Shown: positions 15,808 through 25,082, counted from the stretch's first letter. The stretch: DNA of 39,736 nt from Opitutia bacterium (GCA_002716045.1 PAZC01000052.1:1-39736); one strand, 5' to 3'. Numbers and translations: made by a program. Notes: a model not told the origin generated them from the sequence alone.

Positions 15808-17274
15808 TCAGGAGGGCAAACCGATGGCAACAAAGGTCTCGGCGTTGGATAAATCGACCGTTGCCAGGCTTTCGCATGTCAAAAAAGCTCCAATCCCAAA
15901 AGGAGCGTCATTGATGGATTCGATGTTTAATTGGCCATCCTTGATGAGCAAAGTGGGAAAGCCATCCGCGTGGGGATGATAGAGATCATCGTGATGCTGG
16001 AGAATCTTTCCCTGTATCTCTTCGGGCCATGCGGAGAGTCCGCGGAAGTAGTGATGGCCGTTGCGCTCTACGTGGCTGATGCCGAGGGTGGCCATTATGG
16101 CGAGGTCTTGTAGCAAGGCAATAGGCCCGACGTTGGCCAGATCTTCACCTGTGAGGTGAAGGGATCTGTCACGATTGGCGCTGGCTTGGGCAAGAGTGGC
16201 GGCGTTGGCCAGACCCTTGACGATGCCCTTGCAATTCTTGTGGCTGACTCCGTCGTAACCCAGCGCGAGTGCAGCTGGAAGTGAATCGAGGCTTCCATCT
16301 GCTTCGTCAATTATGAAAGGCGGGTGTTGGTGCCAAGCCGCCAAGTCATTTGCCACGTCATCGTGAAAAGTTTCATCACGATGCGCCGGTTGTTCGATGA
16401 GGAGGAGCCCGGCATCCAGAAAGCCTCGAACGATATCGTCTTCCCTCCAAGCTTCCCAATGCTCTCGGAAAGCGGCTATACTGGCATATTGTTCGTTGCC
16501 GTCCAAGGTGAAGAGAACGTTATTACCGAGCAGGTCGGCGATCGCTTGCAAACGAACCAAGTCCGTTGCCAAGTCACCGCAAATTTTTATTTTGAAATGG
16601 GTCAGTCCATAGGTTTGGACACAAGACTCCAAATCCAGTGGCAGGGTATCGCTCGTTCGCGTGTCATCCGTCACTTCCCCAGGCGTCAGGGGATCACCAA
16701 GCCCTATGGTATGACGGGCCACTACCGAATTGGCGGGCATTTCAGGAAGGAAGTTTGCAGGCAATGTTTCACCTAGCTCGGGTCGTATGTCTCCGAGGCA
16801 AAGGCCAAGGAGATTATCACGAATGACTTGTTGCGCGGGAAGACCAAGGTGCCTGCAGAGAGCGTCAAGCAAAGCGCGTTCGACCAGGCTAACGCCCAAA
16901 TTTGCGAGCAGTGGAGGATGCCCTGCCCGTAAAGCCCAGTCAGCCTGTTCTTGGCTAAGGTTTCTCCAGAGGTTGAAAAACGACCCTTTGGGTGCCTCGA
17001 GGGCAATGTTTGCGGCTTTCCGAATCACTTCCAGGATGGCTGGCAGGTCCTGTTCGAAGGTGGTGTCGGGAGACTTCGTGAACCATTTTGGGGGAAGGCC
17101 TTCCGAGGCAAGCCCACTTGCCATTTGGCCATTTATCGCCACTTCCACTTGCAAGATCAAGTGGGGCAGGGCAGTGAGACTGGCTATACCGTACTTGAAA
17201 GGGAAGCGCGTCCGCATCGGAAGGACGCGAAATTCGACCTGCTTGAGATCAAGCGTCGGGAGAACTGCATTCAC
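15808..17274 (-). CDS. Enolase-superfamily enzyme (mandelate racemase/muconate lactonizing type), substrate unknown
   Basis: 488 residues. I place the start at a GTG (17274-17272) that shares GTGA with the stop of the upstream gene; the frame is open further upstream only across that gene. The N-terminal capping domain begins near LDLKQVEFRVLPM. The barrel carries the K228-I-K230 pair, metal ligands D258 (TLDGNEQY), E294 (LLIEQPAHRD) and D323 (IIDEADGS), and K346 (VSHKNCKG) on the opposite face. This is the MLE-subgroup layout, which abstracts a proton alpha to a carboxylate. At 488 residues it is longer than most MLE-type members (about 360-400). Last gene of the five-gene operon; reaction unknown (epimerase, dehydratase or lactonizing all possible). 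Confidence 0.85.
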   Translation of the reverse strand: MNAVLPTLDLKQVEFRVLPMRTRFPFKYGIASLTALPHLILQVEVAINGQMASGLASEGLPPKWFTKSPDTTFEQDLPAILEVIRKAANIALEAPKGSFFNLWRNLSQEQADWALRAGHPPLLANLGVSLVERALLDALCRHLGLPAQQVIRDNLLGLCLGDIRPELGETLPANFLPEMPANSVVARHTIGLGDPLTPGEVTDDTRTSDTLPLDLESCVQTYGLTHFKIKICGDLATDLVRLQAIADLLGNNVLFTLDGNEQYASIAAFREHWEAWREDDIVRGFLDAGLLLIEQPAHRDETFHDDVANDLAAWHQHPPFIIDEADGSLDSLPAALALGYDGVSHKNCKGIVKGLANAATLAQASANRDRSLHLTGEDLANVGPIALLQDLAIMATLGISHVERNGHHYFRGLSAWPEEIQGKILQHHDDLYHPHADGFPTLLIKDGQLNIESINDAPFGIGAFLTCESLATVDLSNAETFVAIGLPS

Positions 17275-18287
17275 AGCCCGAGGTATAGATCTCGCCCAGC
17301 CGCAATGGCCGCTATCTTGCGGTCGGCAACGGAACGCTTGAGCATCCAAAAACCACAATCCGGATGAATCCACCGAATCCTGCCTTCACCGAGCTTGGCT
17401 TCGGCTTGCTCGAGAGATCGAGCCACTTCGTCGGCAGTCTCGATTTGATTTACTTTCACGTCGATCACGCCGATCCCTATGGCAATGCGTTCATCCACTT
17501 GGGCTAGGGCTTCGAGGTCTTCGTTCGGTCGGTGAGCCAACTCGAGTACCAGGTGGTCCGCCCGCAAGGCATTTAGAAAGGCAAGCAATGCTTCCCAAGT
17601 GCCGCTTTGAATGGTTTGTCCGCCATAGTTGCCAAAGCAAAGGTGAACCGCCTTTTCACCTTCGAAGGCGTCGAGCACGCGATTGATGGCCTCGGCTGCC
17701 AACGGGCCATCCTCGTGATTGCCCGGCACGTTTGCCTCGTCTACTTGCAGACAGGCGCAAGAGAGAGACTTGGCTTGTTTCGCAAGTGTTTCAGCTATGG
17801 CCAGAGTAAGCTTCTCGAAGTCCCTGTAGTGTAGGTCGAGCAAGGTGCGAGCAAGCATGTACGGTGAAGTGAGGGTAAACTTAAATGGTCCCCCCGATAC
17901 ACTGGACGCACGCTCGCAATCGTCCGGTAAATTAAGAACCCCTTCTCCCAGTTCGCTTCTGACAATCCCGGCTGGCTTGGCCCGAAATCCCATCTCCGAT
18001 TTAGCTCGAAAGCTTTCGAGGTCAGCCCTGCCCACGCGGGAGTCCACACCGTCGAATTTGCCTGTGAAGTATTCAATCATGCCATTGGTGTCAGGATGAT
18101 TGACGTCAAAGCGATAGAGTTCGCCATCGGTTGGCAAATCCACGCCGGCATCGCGTTGGGTAGCGAAGATGACGCGAGTTGCATCAGTTAAAGTTTGCTC
18201 GTTGGGACAGGTTGCGAGCCAATCTGGGACAGGGTAGGAACCGACTGTGGAAACTTGTATGCGGGGAGCGCTCATATCAAAACTCAC
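17271..18287 (-). CDS. MetE C-terminal-domain-like methyltransferase, substrate unknown
   Basis: 338 residues resembling the catalytic half of cobalamin-independent methionine synthase (COG0620), without the N-terminal half. All four zinc ligands of that fold are in place: H215 and C217 (VHLCFGN), E249 (LVLELAHR) and C311 (HPDCGF). Other landmarks are STVGSYP near the start and GVIDVK at 273-278. Such short members include methionine synthases and other thiol-alkylating enzymes such as epoxyalkane:coenzyme M transferase. It could methylate homocysteine from an unusual donor, or act on a thiol. A GTG start at 18287 overlaps the symporter stop as GTGA; an ATG at 18275 (MSAPRIQV) preceded by GGGGTGAG is an equally good start. 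Fourth gene of the operon. Confidence 0.85.
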   Translation of the reverse strand: MSFDMSAPRIQVSTVGSYPVPDWLATCPNEQTLTDATRVIFATQRDAGVDLPTDGELYRFDVNHPDTNGMIEYFTGKFDGVDSRVGRADLESFRAKSEMGFRAKPAGIVRSELGEGVLNLPDDCERASSVSGGPFKFTLTSPYMLARTLLDLHYRDFEKLTLAIAETLAKQAKSLSCACLQVDEANVPGNHEDGPLAAEAINRVLDAFEGEKAVHLCFGNYGGQTIQSGTWEALLAFLNALRADHLVLELAHRPNEDLEALAQVDERIAIGIGVIDVKVNQIETADEVARSLEQAEAKLGEGRIRWIHPDCGFWMLKRSVADRKIAAIAAGRDLYLGL

Positions 18288-19921
18288 CCCTTGCCTTTCA
18301 TGATCTCACGGAACTCGTCAACACGCTTTTCCGGAATCTTCGCCGTAAAACTGCTTACCAAGGCAAAGACCAAGGCATTTATTCCAGCCCCGACGGCGCT
18401 GACGTGAATGACCTTTGTGATACCGAAACTCAAATCAGGTTTCACCGTGAGCAGCAAGACCATGCCTAAACCTGCGGTCAATCCCGTTACTGCTCCTTGG
18501 CGAGTGCCTTTGTTCAAGAACAAGACGTCAATCGCTATGGGTAGCAATTGGCTGGAGAAGGCGATTGCCAGCAACATCAACTGAGAGATGAGTTCGAGTG
18601 GGTTGAATGCCTCGGTGTCTTCGCTCCATTCCACCAAGGCTACTGCGGCGAGTGTGGCCGCCACGATAACGATACGACCCACCCATGTCCTTTCTCTCTC
18701 GCCCGATTCGGGGCGAATGAAACGATCGTATACGTCTCTCGTCAGCACGGCGCTGAGGGCATGCAGGTTGCTGTCGGCGGTGCTCATGGAGGCGGCTAGC
18801 ACGGAGATAAGGATCAAGGTCACAACGATGGCTCCGAAAGTGACCCCCAACATATCAGGCAGTACTCTCTGGATCATGACGATGACGATTTGGTCCACTT
18901 CACTCGATTTCTTACCTACGTCGGGATGAGGCATTACGCCTTCGGCCGTGATTTCAGGTGGAAACAACACCTGCCCCCCCAACGCCACCAACATGATGCC
19001 AAAGAGGAAACAAATCGGAAGAATGACTGCGAATACGAGTGCAGAACGTCTTAAGGTGTTTGAATTTTTAGCTGCGTAGAACCGCATCCATTGACCTGGT
19101 TGAATGATGGCTCCGAGTGAAGAGAATGCGCAAATGGTGAAAAGCATGCCGGCATTCCATTTATCGGAGTTTCCCGGGATGGATTGAGCTTTTTCGGGTA
19201 GCTCGGAAACAGCTTCGAAATATCCAGAGGGTCCGCCAAAGTAAGCCAAGGTTGCAATTCCAGCCACCAACATTCCTGAAAGCAGAAGAATGCCTTGTAT
19301 TACGTCTGTCCATGCCACGGAGCGCATGCCTCCAACCAAGACATAAGCCATGGTGAGAAAGGACAGGACCCAAACTCCTGTTTCATACATGGTAAAGGAA
19401 CCTCCCAGAATTTCGAGGGGGGGACTGTCGGGAAAAAGTCTTTGGGCGAGATATCCACCGGCCTTGATCTGCATGATGACATAGGGGAGCACGTACAGGG
19501 CGCTGGTTGCAGCTGCCAGCAGTCGAACCGCGGTACCACCGTAATAATCCCCTGCCAAGTCGGCTGGTGTTACGTAATGGCGGGCTTTCCCCAGTTTGCG
19601 CATACGGTCGCCCAACAAATAAACTGCGGCTCCTGCAACGGGCAGATTGAGGGCAAAAATAAAGAAACTGATTCCATCTTTGTAGACTACTCCGGGAATG
19701 CCCAACAAGGCGGCACTGGAGAAGAAAGTGGCCATGATGGTCAGCGATGTAACGAGGGTGCCTTGCCCTCGTCCCGCGAGATAATAATCATCTTCCGTCG
19801 CCTTGCCTTTGCGGTAACCTAGATAGCACAACCAAATCAGCATGAGCATGTAGGCCCCGAGCATGAAATGAGGCAGGTATCCACCTGCGATTTCAGTGGA
19901 GGCCATGACGAATGGGGTCAT
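18284..19921 (-). CDS. Sodium:solute symporter (SSS family)
   Basis: 545 residues with about 13-14 hydrophobic segments. SSS-family features include DDYYLAGRGQG after the first segment, TFFSSAALLGIPG in the second, AYVLVGGMRSVAWTDVIQG in the middle and AASMSTADSNLHALSAVLTRD, the region that carries sodium-binding Ser residues. It would import an organic solute with sodium across the inner membrane. Its ATG shares ATGA with the stop of the 77-residue membrane protein upstream, and its TGA overlaps the GTG of the MetE-like gene, so translation is coupled on both sides. The cargo is unknown, but the adjacent enolase-superfamily and aldo/keto reductase genes suggest a hydroxylated carboxylate or sugar derivative. 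Confidence 0.93.
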   Translation of the reverse strand: MTPFVMASTEIAGGYLPHFMLGAYMLMLIWLCYLGYRKGKATEDDYYLAGRGQGTLVTSLTIMATFFSSAALLGIPGVVYKDGISFFIFALNLPVAGAAVYLLGDRMRKLGKARHYVTPADLAGDYYGGTAVRLLAAATSALYVLPYVIMQIKAGGYLAQRLFPDSPPLEILGGSFTMYETGVWVLSFLTMAYVLVGGMRSVAWTDVIQGILLLSGMLVAGIATLAYFGGPSGYFEAVSELPEKAQSIPGNSDKWNAGMLFTICAFSSLGAIIQPGQWMRFYAAKNSNTLRRSALVFAVILPICFLFGIMLVALGGQVLFPPEITAEGVMPHPDVGKKSSEVDQIVIVMIQRVLPDMLGVTFGAIVVTLILISVLAASMSTADSNLHALSAVLTRDVYDRFIRPESGERERTWVGRIVIVAATLAAVALVEWSEDTEAFNPLELISQLMLLAIAFSSQLLPIAIDVLFLNKGTRQGAVTGLTAGLGMVLLLTVKPDLSFGITKVIHVSAVGAGINALVFALVSSFTAKIPEKRVDEFREIMKGKG

Positions 19922-20151
19922 GATTTAGTTTCTTCCTGAACTTTCCATAGTTTGCAGTACGCTGTCATGACGACACTTGCTTGCACACAGAACCAAAAGA
20001 CCGCCCACGCGAAAAGAATCGGCATACCGAGGATTGTGGCGGGTGTCTCCCCCGGCAAAGGATTAACCAAATGCAAGCCTGGTCCTGTTCCCATTAATGT
20101 GGCGAAGAAAAATATCGCCGAGAGAACGATGCTCAACCGGGTCTTGGACAT
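19918..20151 (-). CDS. Small two-helix membrane protein, probable symporter partner (DUF3311-like)
   Basis: 77 residues with two membrane segments (about 5-21 and 42-64) joined by a short loop, and a charged end (KLWKVQEETKS). Very small proteins of this kind, such as DUF3311 and DUF997, are encoded directly before SSS symporters and are thought to be accessory subunits. Here the stop overlaps the symporter start by four bases (ATGA), which supports stoichiometric production. It begins 9 bases after the aldo/keto reductase stop. The family call rests on size, topology and position rather than a firm motif. Confidence 0.7.
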   Translation of the reverse strand: MSKTRLSIVLSAIFFFATLMGTGPGLHLVNPLPGETPATILGMPILFAWAVFWFCVQASVVMTAYCKLWKVQEETKS

Positions 20152-20160
20152 GGAGAAAAT

Positions 20161-21144
20161 TCAATAAAGACCACGAATGTGTTGAGCGACCGATTCTTCG
20201 TAGAAAGCTTTCAATTGGTCATGCAGCTCATTGCTCAGTGAAGGCAAATCAGAGACGATTGCATTGTCGCGCGCTTGTTCCGCTCGACTGGCTCCTGGTA
20301 TGACAGTGGAAACGGCATCGAAATCGAGTATCCAACGCAAGGCCATGGCGGCCAATGACATCCCTTCGGGAACCATGGCCTTGAGTTGGTCAGCTAATTC
20401 ACAACCCTTGGCCAAGCCAAGGCCCGCGAAAGTTTCCCCGACGTTAAAGAATTCACCGTCTTCGTTGTAGCTTCGATGGTCATTTTCGGCAAAAGTGGAC
20501 GAAGCGAACAGCTTTCCTGACAATAGGCCGCTTGCCAAAGGCAACCGTACGATAATAGCGACTTTTTTTGCTTTTGCTTTCTCGAGCAAAATTTCCGCGG
20601 GCTTTCGTCGGAACACGTTGAAAATGACTTGTAGCGAGGCCAATCCATTCTGCTCTAGACAGAGCAATCCCTCCTCCACGCTTTCCACACTGACACCCCA
20701 GTTTTTGATCAAGCCATCGGCTTGCTGTTTACGCATGATCTCGAAGACTTCGCCTTCTTCCATTATGGCCGGAGGAGGGCAATGCAATTGAGTGAGGTCC
20801 AAGCTATCCACGCCGAGTCTGCGTAACGAGGCTTCCGTACAAGCCCGCAAGTTGTCCGAGGTATATTGATCGGGATAGACTTGAGCCTGTCGCCCAAGCT
20901 TGGTTGCCACGAACAACTCCTCCGTTCGGTTGCGAAGAAATTTACCGATCAATTCCTCGCTCCGTCCGGCTCCGTAGACGTCGGCGGTGTCGAGGAAGTT
21001 AACCCCGCTTTCGACGGAAGCCTCCAAAATGCCAAGGGCCTTGGAGTCCTCGAGATCACCCCAGCAGTCACCGCCCAATTGCCAGCACCCTAATCCTATC
21101 TCTGATACCGGAAATCCAGTGTCTCCCCAAAGTCGTTTTTTCAT
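20161..21144 (-). CDS. Aldo/keto reductase
   Basis: 327 residues from the ATG at 21144 (MKKRLWGDTGFPVSEIGLGC), where family alignments begin. An ATG at 21213 adds 23 residues and has a strong ribosome site (AAGGAAGGAT), so it cannot be excluded. The AKR tetrad is visible: Asp and Tyr in FLDTADVYGAG, Lys in VATKLG and His in LTQLHCPP. The NADP-binding end IPGASRAEQARDNA is also present. These cytoplasmic TIM-barrel enzymes reduce or oxidise sugar and aldehyde carbonyls with NAD(P)H. First gene of the five-gene operon and 9 bases before the next gene, so it probably acts on the solute brought in by the symporter. Substrate unknown. Confidence 0.9.
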   Translation of the reverse strand: MKKRLWGDTGFPVSEIGLGCWQLGGDCWGDLEDSKALGILEASVESGVNFLDTADVYGAGRSEELIGKFLRNRTEELFVATKLGRQAQVYPDQYTSDNLRACTEASLRRLGVDSLDLTQLHCPPPAIMEEGEVFEIMRKQQADGLIKNWGVSVESVEEGLLCLEQNGLASLQVIFNVFRRKPAEILLEKAKAKKVAIIVRLPLASGLLSGKLFASSTFAENDHRSYNEDGEFFNVGETFAGLGLAKGCELADQLKAMVPEGMSLAAMALRWILDFDAVSTVIPGASRAEQARDNAIVSDLPSLSNELHDQLKAFYEESVAQHIRGLY

Positions 21145-21271
21145 TGGTGTTAAGATGAAAAACGCTTCTCTTGCGACGCGCAAGCACCGACCTTCCTTGG
21201 CCAATTTATTCATATCCTTCCTTTGAACTCGCGACTCTTTTAAAAAATTCTAAATATCTTTGCTTTTTGGA

Positions 21272-22126
21272 ATGGAATCCGCCGCCAACAAGCAGACTTT
21301 TGACCTTTCTTCCCGCTTATTGTGGTATTTGCGGTGGTTAGTTGTGTTCCAGTGCGCCGGGTATGCGGCTCAATTGGCCACTCCCTCTTCCCTTAATTCC
21401 TGGTTATTGGAATCTTTGGGCGATTCTGCTGTAAGTGCTTTGGACGCTTGGGTTGCAAGAATCCTATGGATCGCGACCGTTGCATTGCCCGCTTTAGGAA
21501 TCGTCAGGCCGATCGGAGTCGTCGGACGCCACTGGCCTGCGAGATGCGAGGTTCTGATCCTTGGCTTTGCAGCCGCATGGGCCTTGAGCGAAGCTTTTTT
21601 CTCCTGGCGAGCAAATCTCGGTAATCCTTTTCATGCGACCGATCCTTATGGTCATGCAGTACGTTACCTTGCCCCAGTTGCTCTGCTCTTGCTGTGGAGT
21701 GGCAAAGGAATCGATCTTCGGATTGAGTGGGCTTTGCGTTTTGCCGTTGCTGGAACGTTCATCGGGCATGGTCTCTGCTGTTGGTGGCTTAAGCCGGCGT
21801 TCCTGGATCTCATCCTCGGTTCCTTGGATACATTTTTTGGAATAGATTGGGAGTCGGCGGCAGAACGTGAATTTTTCGCCAAGGCTTTCTTACCATGGAT
21901 CGCGGTACAAGATTTCATTCTGGCCGGACTGATTCTTTTGCCTAAACGTCTTCGCTGGGTGGCTCTATGGATGGCGTTTTGGGGATTTGTGACTGCCTTG
22001 AGTCGTTTGACGGCTTTCGGTTGGGAGCGATGGCCCGACTTATTCATTCGCATTTGCAATGGCGGAATCCCCTTGCTCTTGTGGCTTCATTGGCGAAATC
22101 TTTTCAAAAACCGCTTCTCTTTATGA
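21272..22126 (+). CDS. Multispanning membrane protein of unknown function
   Basis: 284 residues from the ATG at 21272; a TTG four codons upstream is also in frame. About seven hydrophobic segments are visible, including LLWYLRWLVVFQCAGYAAQL, ILWIATVALPALGIV, APVALLLLWSG, FAVAGTFIGHGLCCWW and GGIPLLLWLHW. A conserved-looking AFFSWRANLGNPFHATDPYG loop and HGLCCWWLKPAFLDLI could hold functional residues. I do not recognise the family with confidence; the layout is reminiscent of small DoxX-like or quinone-linked membrane proteins, which is only a guess. Its TGA overlaps the ATG of the metallophosphatase (ATGA), implying coupled translation. It is divergent from the five-gene operon. Confidence 0.8.
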   Translation: MESAANKQTFDLSSRLLWYLRWLVVFQCAGYAAQLATPSSLNSWLLESLGDSAVSALDAWVARILWIATVALPALGIVRPIGVVGRHWPARCEVLILGFAAAWALSEAFFSWRANLGNPFHATDPYGHAVRYLAPVALLLLWSGKGIDLRIEWALRFAVAGTFIGHGLCCWWLKPAFLDLILGSLDTFFGIDWESAAEREFFAKAFLPWIAVQDFILAGLILLPKRLRWVALWMAFWGFVTALSRLTAFGWERWPDLFIRICNGGIPLLLWLHWRNLFKNRFSL

Positions 22127-23373
22127 CCAAACAATTGTTTCCGATCCTCCTCTTAAGCGTTTTAATTGACTTTCCCTCGGCTGTATCCGCCGAGACGAAA
22201 ACTCCTTGGCTCGACAAGGAACATGTCGAGAAACGGATGGATGGCTTAACCGAGGTCTCTGGCAAAGGGCCTTCCCAATGGAGGATCATCTGGACCAAGG
22301 ATCCCGCTACCTCCGCGACGGTGTCCTGGACAACAGCCTCCAAAGGCAAAAAACATCATGTTAGTTACCAAATGAATGTGCCGGGGAAGGACGCCAAAAC
22401 TCAGTCCGTGGTGGTTGAGTCGCATCGCGATGGCCCTTATTCCGGAGCTGAAGGCGAACATTTTCATCATGTCCGGTTGACTGGTCTCAAGCCTTCGACC
22501 ACCTATCGTTTCGTAATTACTTCGGATGGGCAGTCATCTCCTTCGATGCATTTTACCACTGCCCCTTCCGATGACCGTGAATTCCACCTTCTTTTCGGTG
22601 GAGACTCCCGTTCAGGACACTTTGCCCGCGCCCAAGTGAACTTGTTGATGGCGGCCTTGGCGGAGGAAGACAAGGACTTGATCGCTTTTGCCCATGGGGG
22701 TGACTACATAGGCAGTGGCAAGAGTTGGAGCCAGTGGTCTCGTTGGCTTAGTCAACATGAGCTTACGGTGACTGCTTCGGGCAAGGCGCTACCGATCATT
22801 CCGACCCGCGGAAATCACGATGGCGGACCCCTTTACGACGAGATCTTCGATTCACCCGGATCTTCCGGAAAGAACTATTTCAGTACCAAGCTTTCTCCGC
22901 AAGTTGCCTTGGTGACCTTGAACTCGGAGATCAGCGCCGGCGGATCCCAGCAAGCTTGGCTTGGCAAAACTTTGCAAAGCTTGCGGCCCGAGGTTCGCTG
23001 GCTCTTGGCGGAATACCACCGACCCGCTTGGCCTGCGGTAAAAAAACCCGGTGCCGCCAAGAAATTCTGGGTGCCCTTGTTCGAGCAGTTCAACGTTGAC
23101 CTGGTGGTCGAGTCGGACGGACACGTCATCAAGCGAACTGTTCCCATTCGCAACGAGAAACAAGACCCCAGCGGTGTTGTTTACGTCGGGGAAGGTGGTC
23201 TTGGTGTTTCCCAACGTCGCCCCGATCGCAATCGCTGGTTCCTGAAGGCTCCCGGCATGGCTGGCGCCGGCCATCACGTTATGCGTGTCTCCTTTGGAAA
23301 GAAAGAGCTCGATTACGAGGCAATCTTGCTTGATCGCAAAGTGGCAGACCGGACCCAGCTACGCCCCCGCTGA
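22123..23373 (+). CDS. Secreted metallophosphatase (purple acid phosphatase-like)
   Basis: 416 residues from the ATG at 22123, which overlaps the previous stop as ATGA and gives the signal peptide MTKQLFPILLLSVLIDFPSAVS. Residues about 50-148 form a fibronectin-like purple acid phosphatase N-domain (WRIIWTKDPATSATVSW, LTGLKPSTTYRFVI). The calcineurin-like domain follows, with metal-site motifs GGDSR (159-163), HGGDY (191-195), GNHDGG (230-235), the His of AEYHRP and SDGH. It would hydrolyse phosphate esters in the periplasm using a two-metal centre. The membrane protein upstream is probably co-expressed. Substrate unknown; phosphodiester activity is also possible. Confidence 0.88.
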   Translation: MTKQLFPILLLSVLIDFPSAVSAETKTPWLDKEHVEKRMDGLTEVSGKGPSQWRIIWTKDPATSATVSWTTASKGKKHHVSYQMNVPGKDAKTQSVVVESHRDGPYSGAEGEHFHHVRLTGLKPSTTYRFVITSDGQSSPSMHFTTAPSDDREFHLLFGGDSRSGHFARAQVNLLMAALAEEDKDLIAFAHGGDYIGSGKSWSQWSRWLSQHELTVTASGKALPIIPTRGNHDGGPLYDEIFDSPGSSGKNYFSTKLSPQVALVTLNSEISAGGSQQAWLGKTLQSLRPEVRWLLAEYHRPAWPAVKKPGAAKKFWVPLFEQFNVDLVVESDGHVIKRTVPIRNEKQDPSGVVYVGEGGLGVSQRRPDRNRWFLKAPGMAGAGHHVMRVSFGKKELDYEAILLDRKVADRTQLRPR

Positions 23374-23392
23374 GCTGAGTCCAAGGTTCGTC

Positions 23393-25060
23393 TTATAGCT
23401 CCAAAGGTAGTTGCGGGGTGGCTTCCGCCTGTGCCCTCTGCATGAAACCGATCCCTTCCTTTATTGTCTTCAAGGGAATCTTCATATCCGCGGAAAAACG
23501 GCCCGATCCCATGCTCATGGAACCCCTGACGGGAGTAAGCTTAAGCTCCCTGATGCCATCCACCATTTTTTGCATGGACTCCTCGTCCATGACACCTGAC
23601 ATGGCGATGGCAAATTCGGCGTATTGTCCAATGTCAAAGCTCCATCGTCCCATTTGACCGGGTTGAAGCGGCATGGCCTTCGCTAGGTTGTTCTTGACGG
23701 GTTTCTTGTTCTTTATGGCACGGAGAAGCTGACTTAGCTCTTTTCTGTCCGACGCCATGGCGTAGTGTTCATTCAAGAAAGCGAAGTGATAGGCCATTTC
23801 CGAAAAAGGTAACCCCCCTGGGAAGACAGAAGGATCAGCTTGCATCTTCATTGAAAAGCGTTGCGTGGGAATGCCTTGTATAGGCTTTCCTTTGCCGGAT
23901 TTGAATTTGTATTTCACGCCCATCTCCTCGAACAATTCGATTCTATCCATCATTTCTTGGGTACTGGCCATGTAATCGGTCATCATTTTGCCGAACTCCT
24001 CGGGAGAAAGTTCGGTGGTTCCGATTTGAGCGATATTCATTCCCCCCGCTTTGTCCGAAAGGTCATACCTCAAGGCAATTGGTCCGTCGTAGGCTTTTGA
24101 CCATTCGACTACAACCTTGTCATACATCTCCAGGATTTCCTTGAACTCTCCCTGGAAGCCTCCCTGCAATTTCCCACTCAGGTGCTTGTAGTAAGCGCTG
24201 AAACCTTCCATGTGCATGTCCATGACCATGCTCATCCAGCCGCCTTCCTTCAGGTATTGAGCTGCCGATGCCTTCCTCCCCCCCACCTTGCTTGAGAGGA
24301 GCTTGGCCAAGGATGAATTCTCTGTGGCTTCCACCGTATGCCGTCCAATGATTTCTTTTTCGGAAAGGAGGACAGTGAATTTCATCGAGTCCATGGTGGC
24401 TAGTTCGTCCATGGCGACATCCATGACTTTCCCAAGGCTGGCTTGTGTGCCTTCCTCGAAAGGGGAGTCAGCCAAGCTTTCCCTCATGCCATTCTTGATC
24501 TTGGGCATTTCCTTCCGCAACGGATCGAGTCTCCCTCCAAATTCCATGTCTCCATCAGGCGCTTTGGCGGCGAAGGCCAACAAGGGGGACCAATCCTTCA
24601 CTTGCGCGAGTAGTTCTGGTGTTTGGGTCGCGATAGTCCATCCCTTCTTGTCGGCCATTGCCATGCCCGCCTCTTCCATGACTTTACGAATTGGGCTGTC
24701 CGTCTTGAGTTTGCCTGCCATCACGAAGGTCGGGGCGTTGCCCTCGAAATCGTCAAATAGAACGATGGTAATGGGACTCTTGGGATCGATGCTGACAAAG
24801 CCTGGATCCCCCAACAAGGTGCCTGCCATTTGGGGAATCATGGCGGCTTCCGGTGTCGGGCTGACCGCTTGGGCAACCTTGGTCACCTTTTGCATCAACT
24901 TGGGCAAGGCAATTGTCTTGGCATAGGCAAATGGTTGGTGCTCGCTGCCGTCCAGGGTTATTTTCGGAACCAGGAGAACCGATGTGGGTTTGCCATGAAC
25001 TGTTACGTAAAAGAAAACCCCGAAGTAGATGATTGAGGCGAGAGAGTGGAGAACTTTCAT
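23393..25060 (-). CDS. Large secreted hypothetical protein, Met- and Lys-rich
   Basis: 555 residues with a signal peptide (MKVLHSLASIIYFGVFFYVTVHG). The mature part looks soluble and alpha/beta, with two loosely similar halves: TPTFVMAGK-like and MSMGSGRFSADMKIP-like strand segments and long helices rich in Met, Lys and Glu. Landmarks are GWMSMVMDMHMEGFSAYYKHL and GRWSFDIGQYAEFA. No enzyme motif or cofactor site can be named. Similar long secreted proteins with repeated FMAGKL/DMKIPL-type strands occur in Planctomycetes and Verrucomicrobia, but I cannot give a family. It starts 48 bases after the DCC-family gene on the same strand and is convergent with the metallophosphatase. Confidence 0.8.
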   Translation of the reverse strand: MKVLHSLASIIYFGVFFYVTVHGKPTSVLLVPKITLDGSEHQPFAYAKTIALPKLMQKVTKVAQAVSPTPEAAMIPQMAGTLLGDPGFVSIDPKSPITIVLFDDFEGNAPTFVMAGKLKTDSPIRKVMEEAGMAMADKKGWTIATQTPELLAQVKDWSPLLAFAAKAPDGDMEFGGRLDPLRKEMPKIKNGMRESLADSPFEEGTQASLGKVMDVAMDELATMDSMKFTVLLSEKEIIGRHTVEATENSSLAKLLSSKVGGRKASAAQYLKEGGWMSMVMDMHMEGFSAYYKHLSGKLQGGFQGEFKEILEMYDKVVVEWSKAYDGPIALRYDLSDKAGGMNIAQIGTTELSPEEFGKMMTDYMASTQEMMDRIELFEEMGVKYKFKSGKGKPIQGIPTQRFSMKMQADPSVFPGGLPFSEMAYHFAFLNEHYAMASDRKELSQLLRAIKNKKPVKNNLAKAMPLQPGQMGRWSFDIGQYAEFAIAMSGVMDEESMQKMVDGIRELKLTPVRGSMSMGSGRFSADMKIPLKTIKEGIGFMQRAQAEATPQLPLEL

Positions 25061-25082
25061 TTTTTCGGTTAGATTGAAGTGG

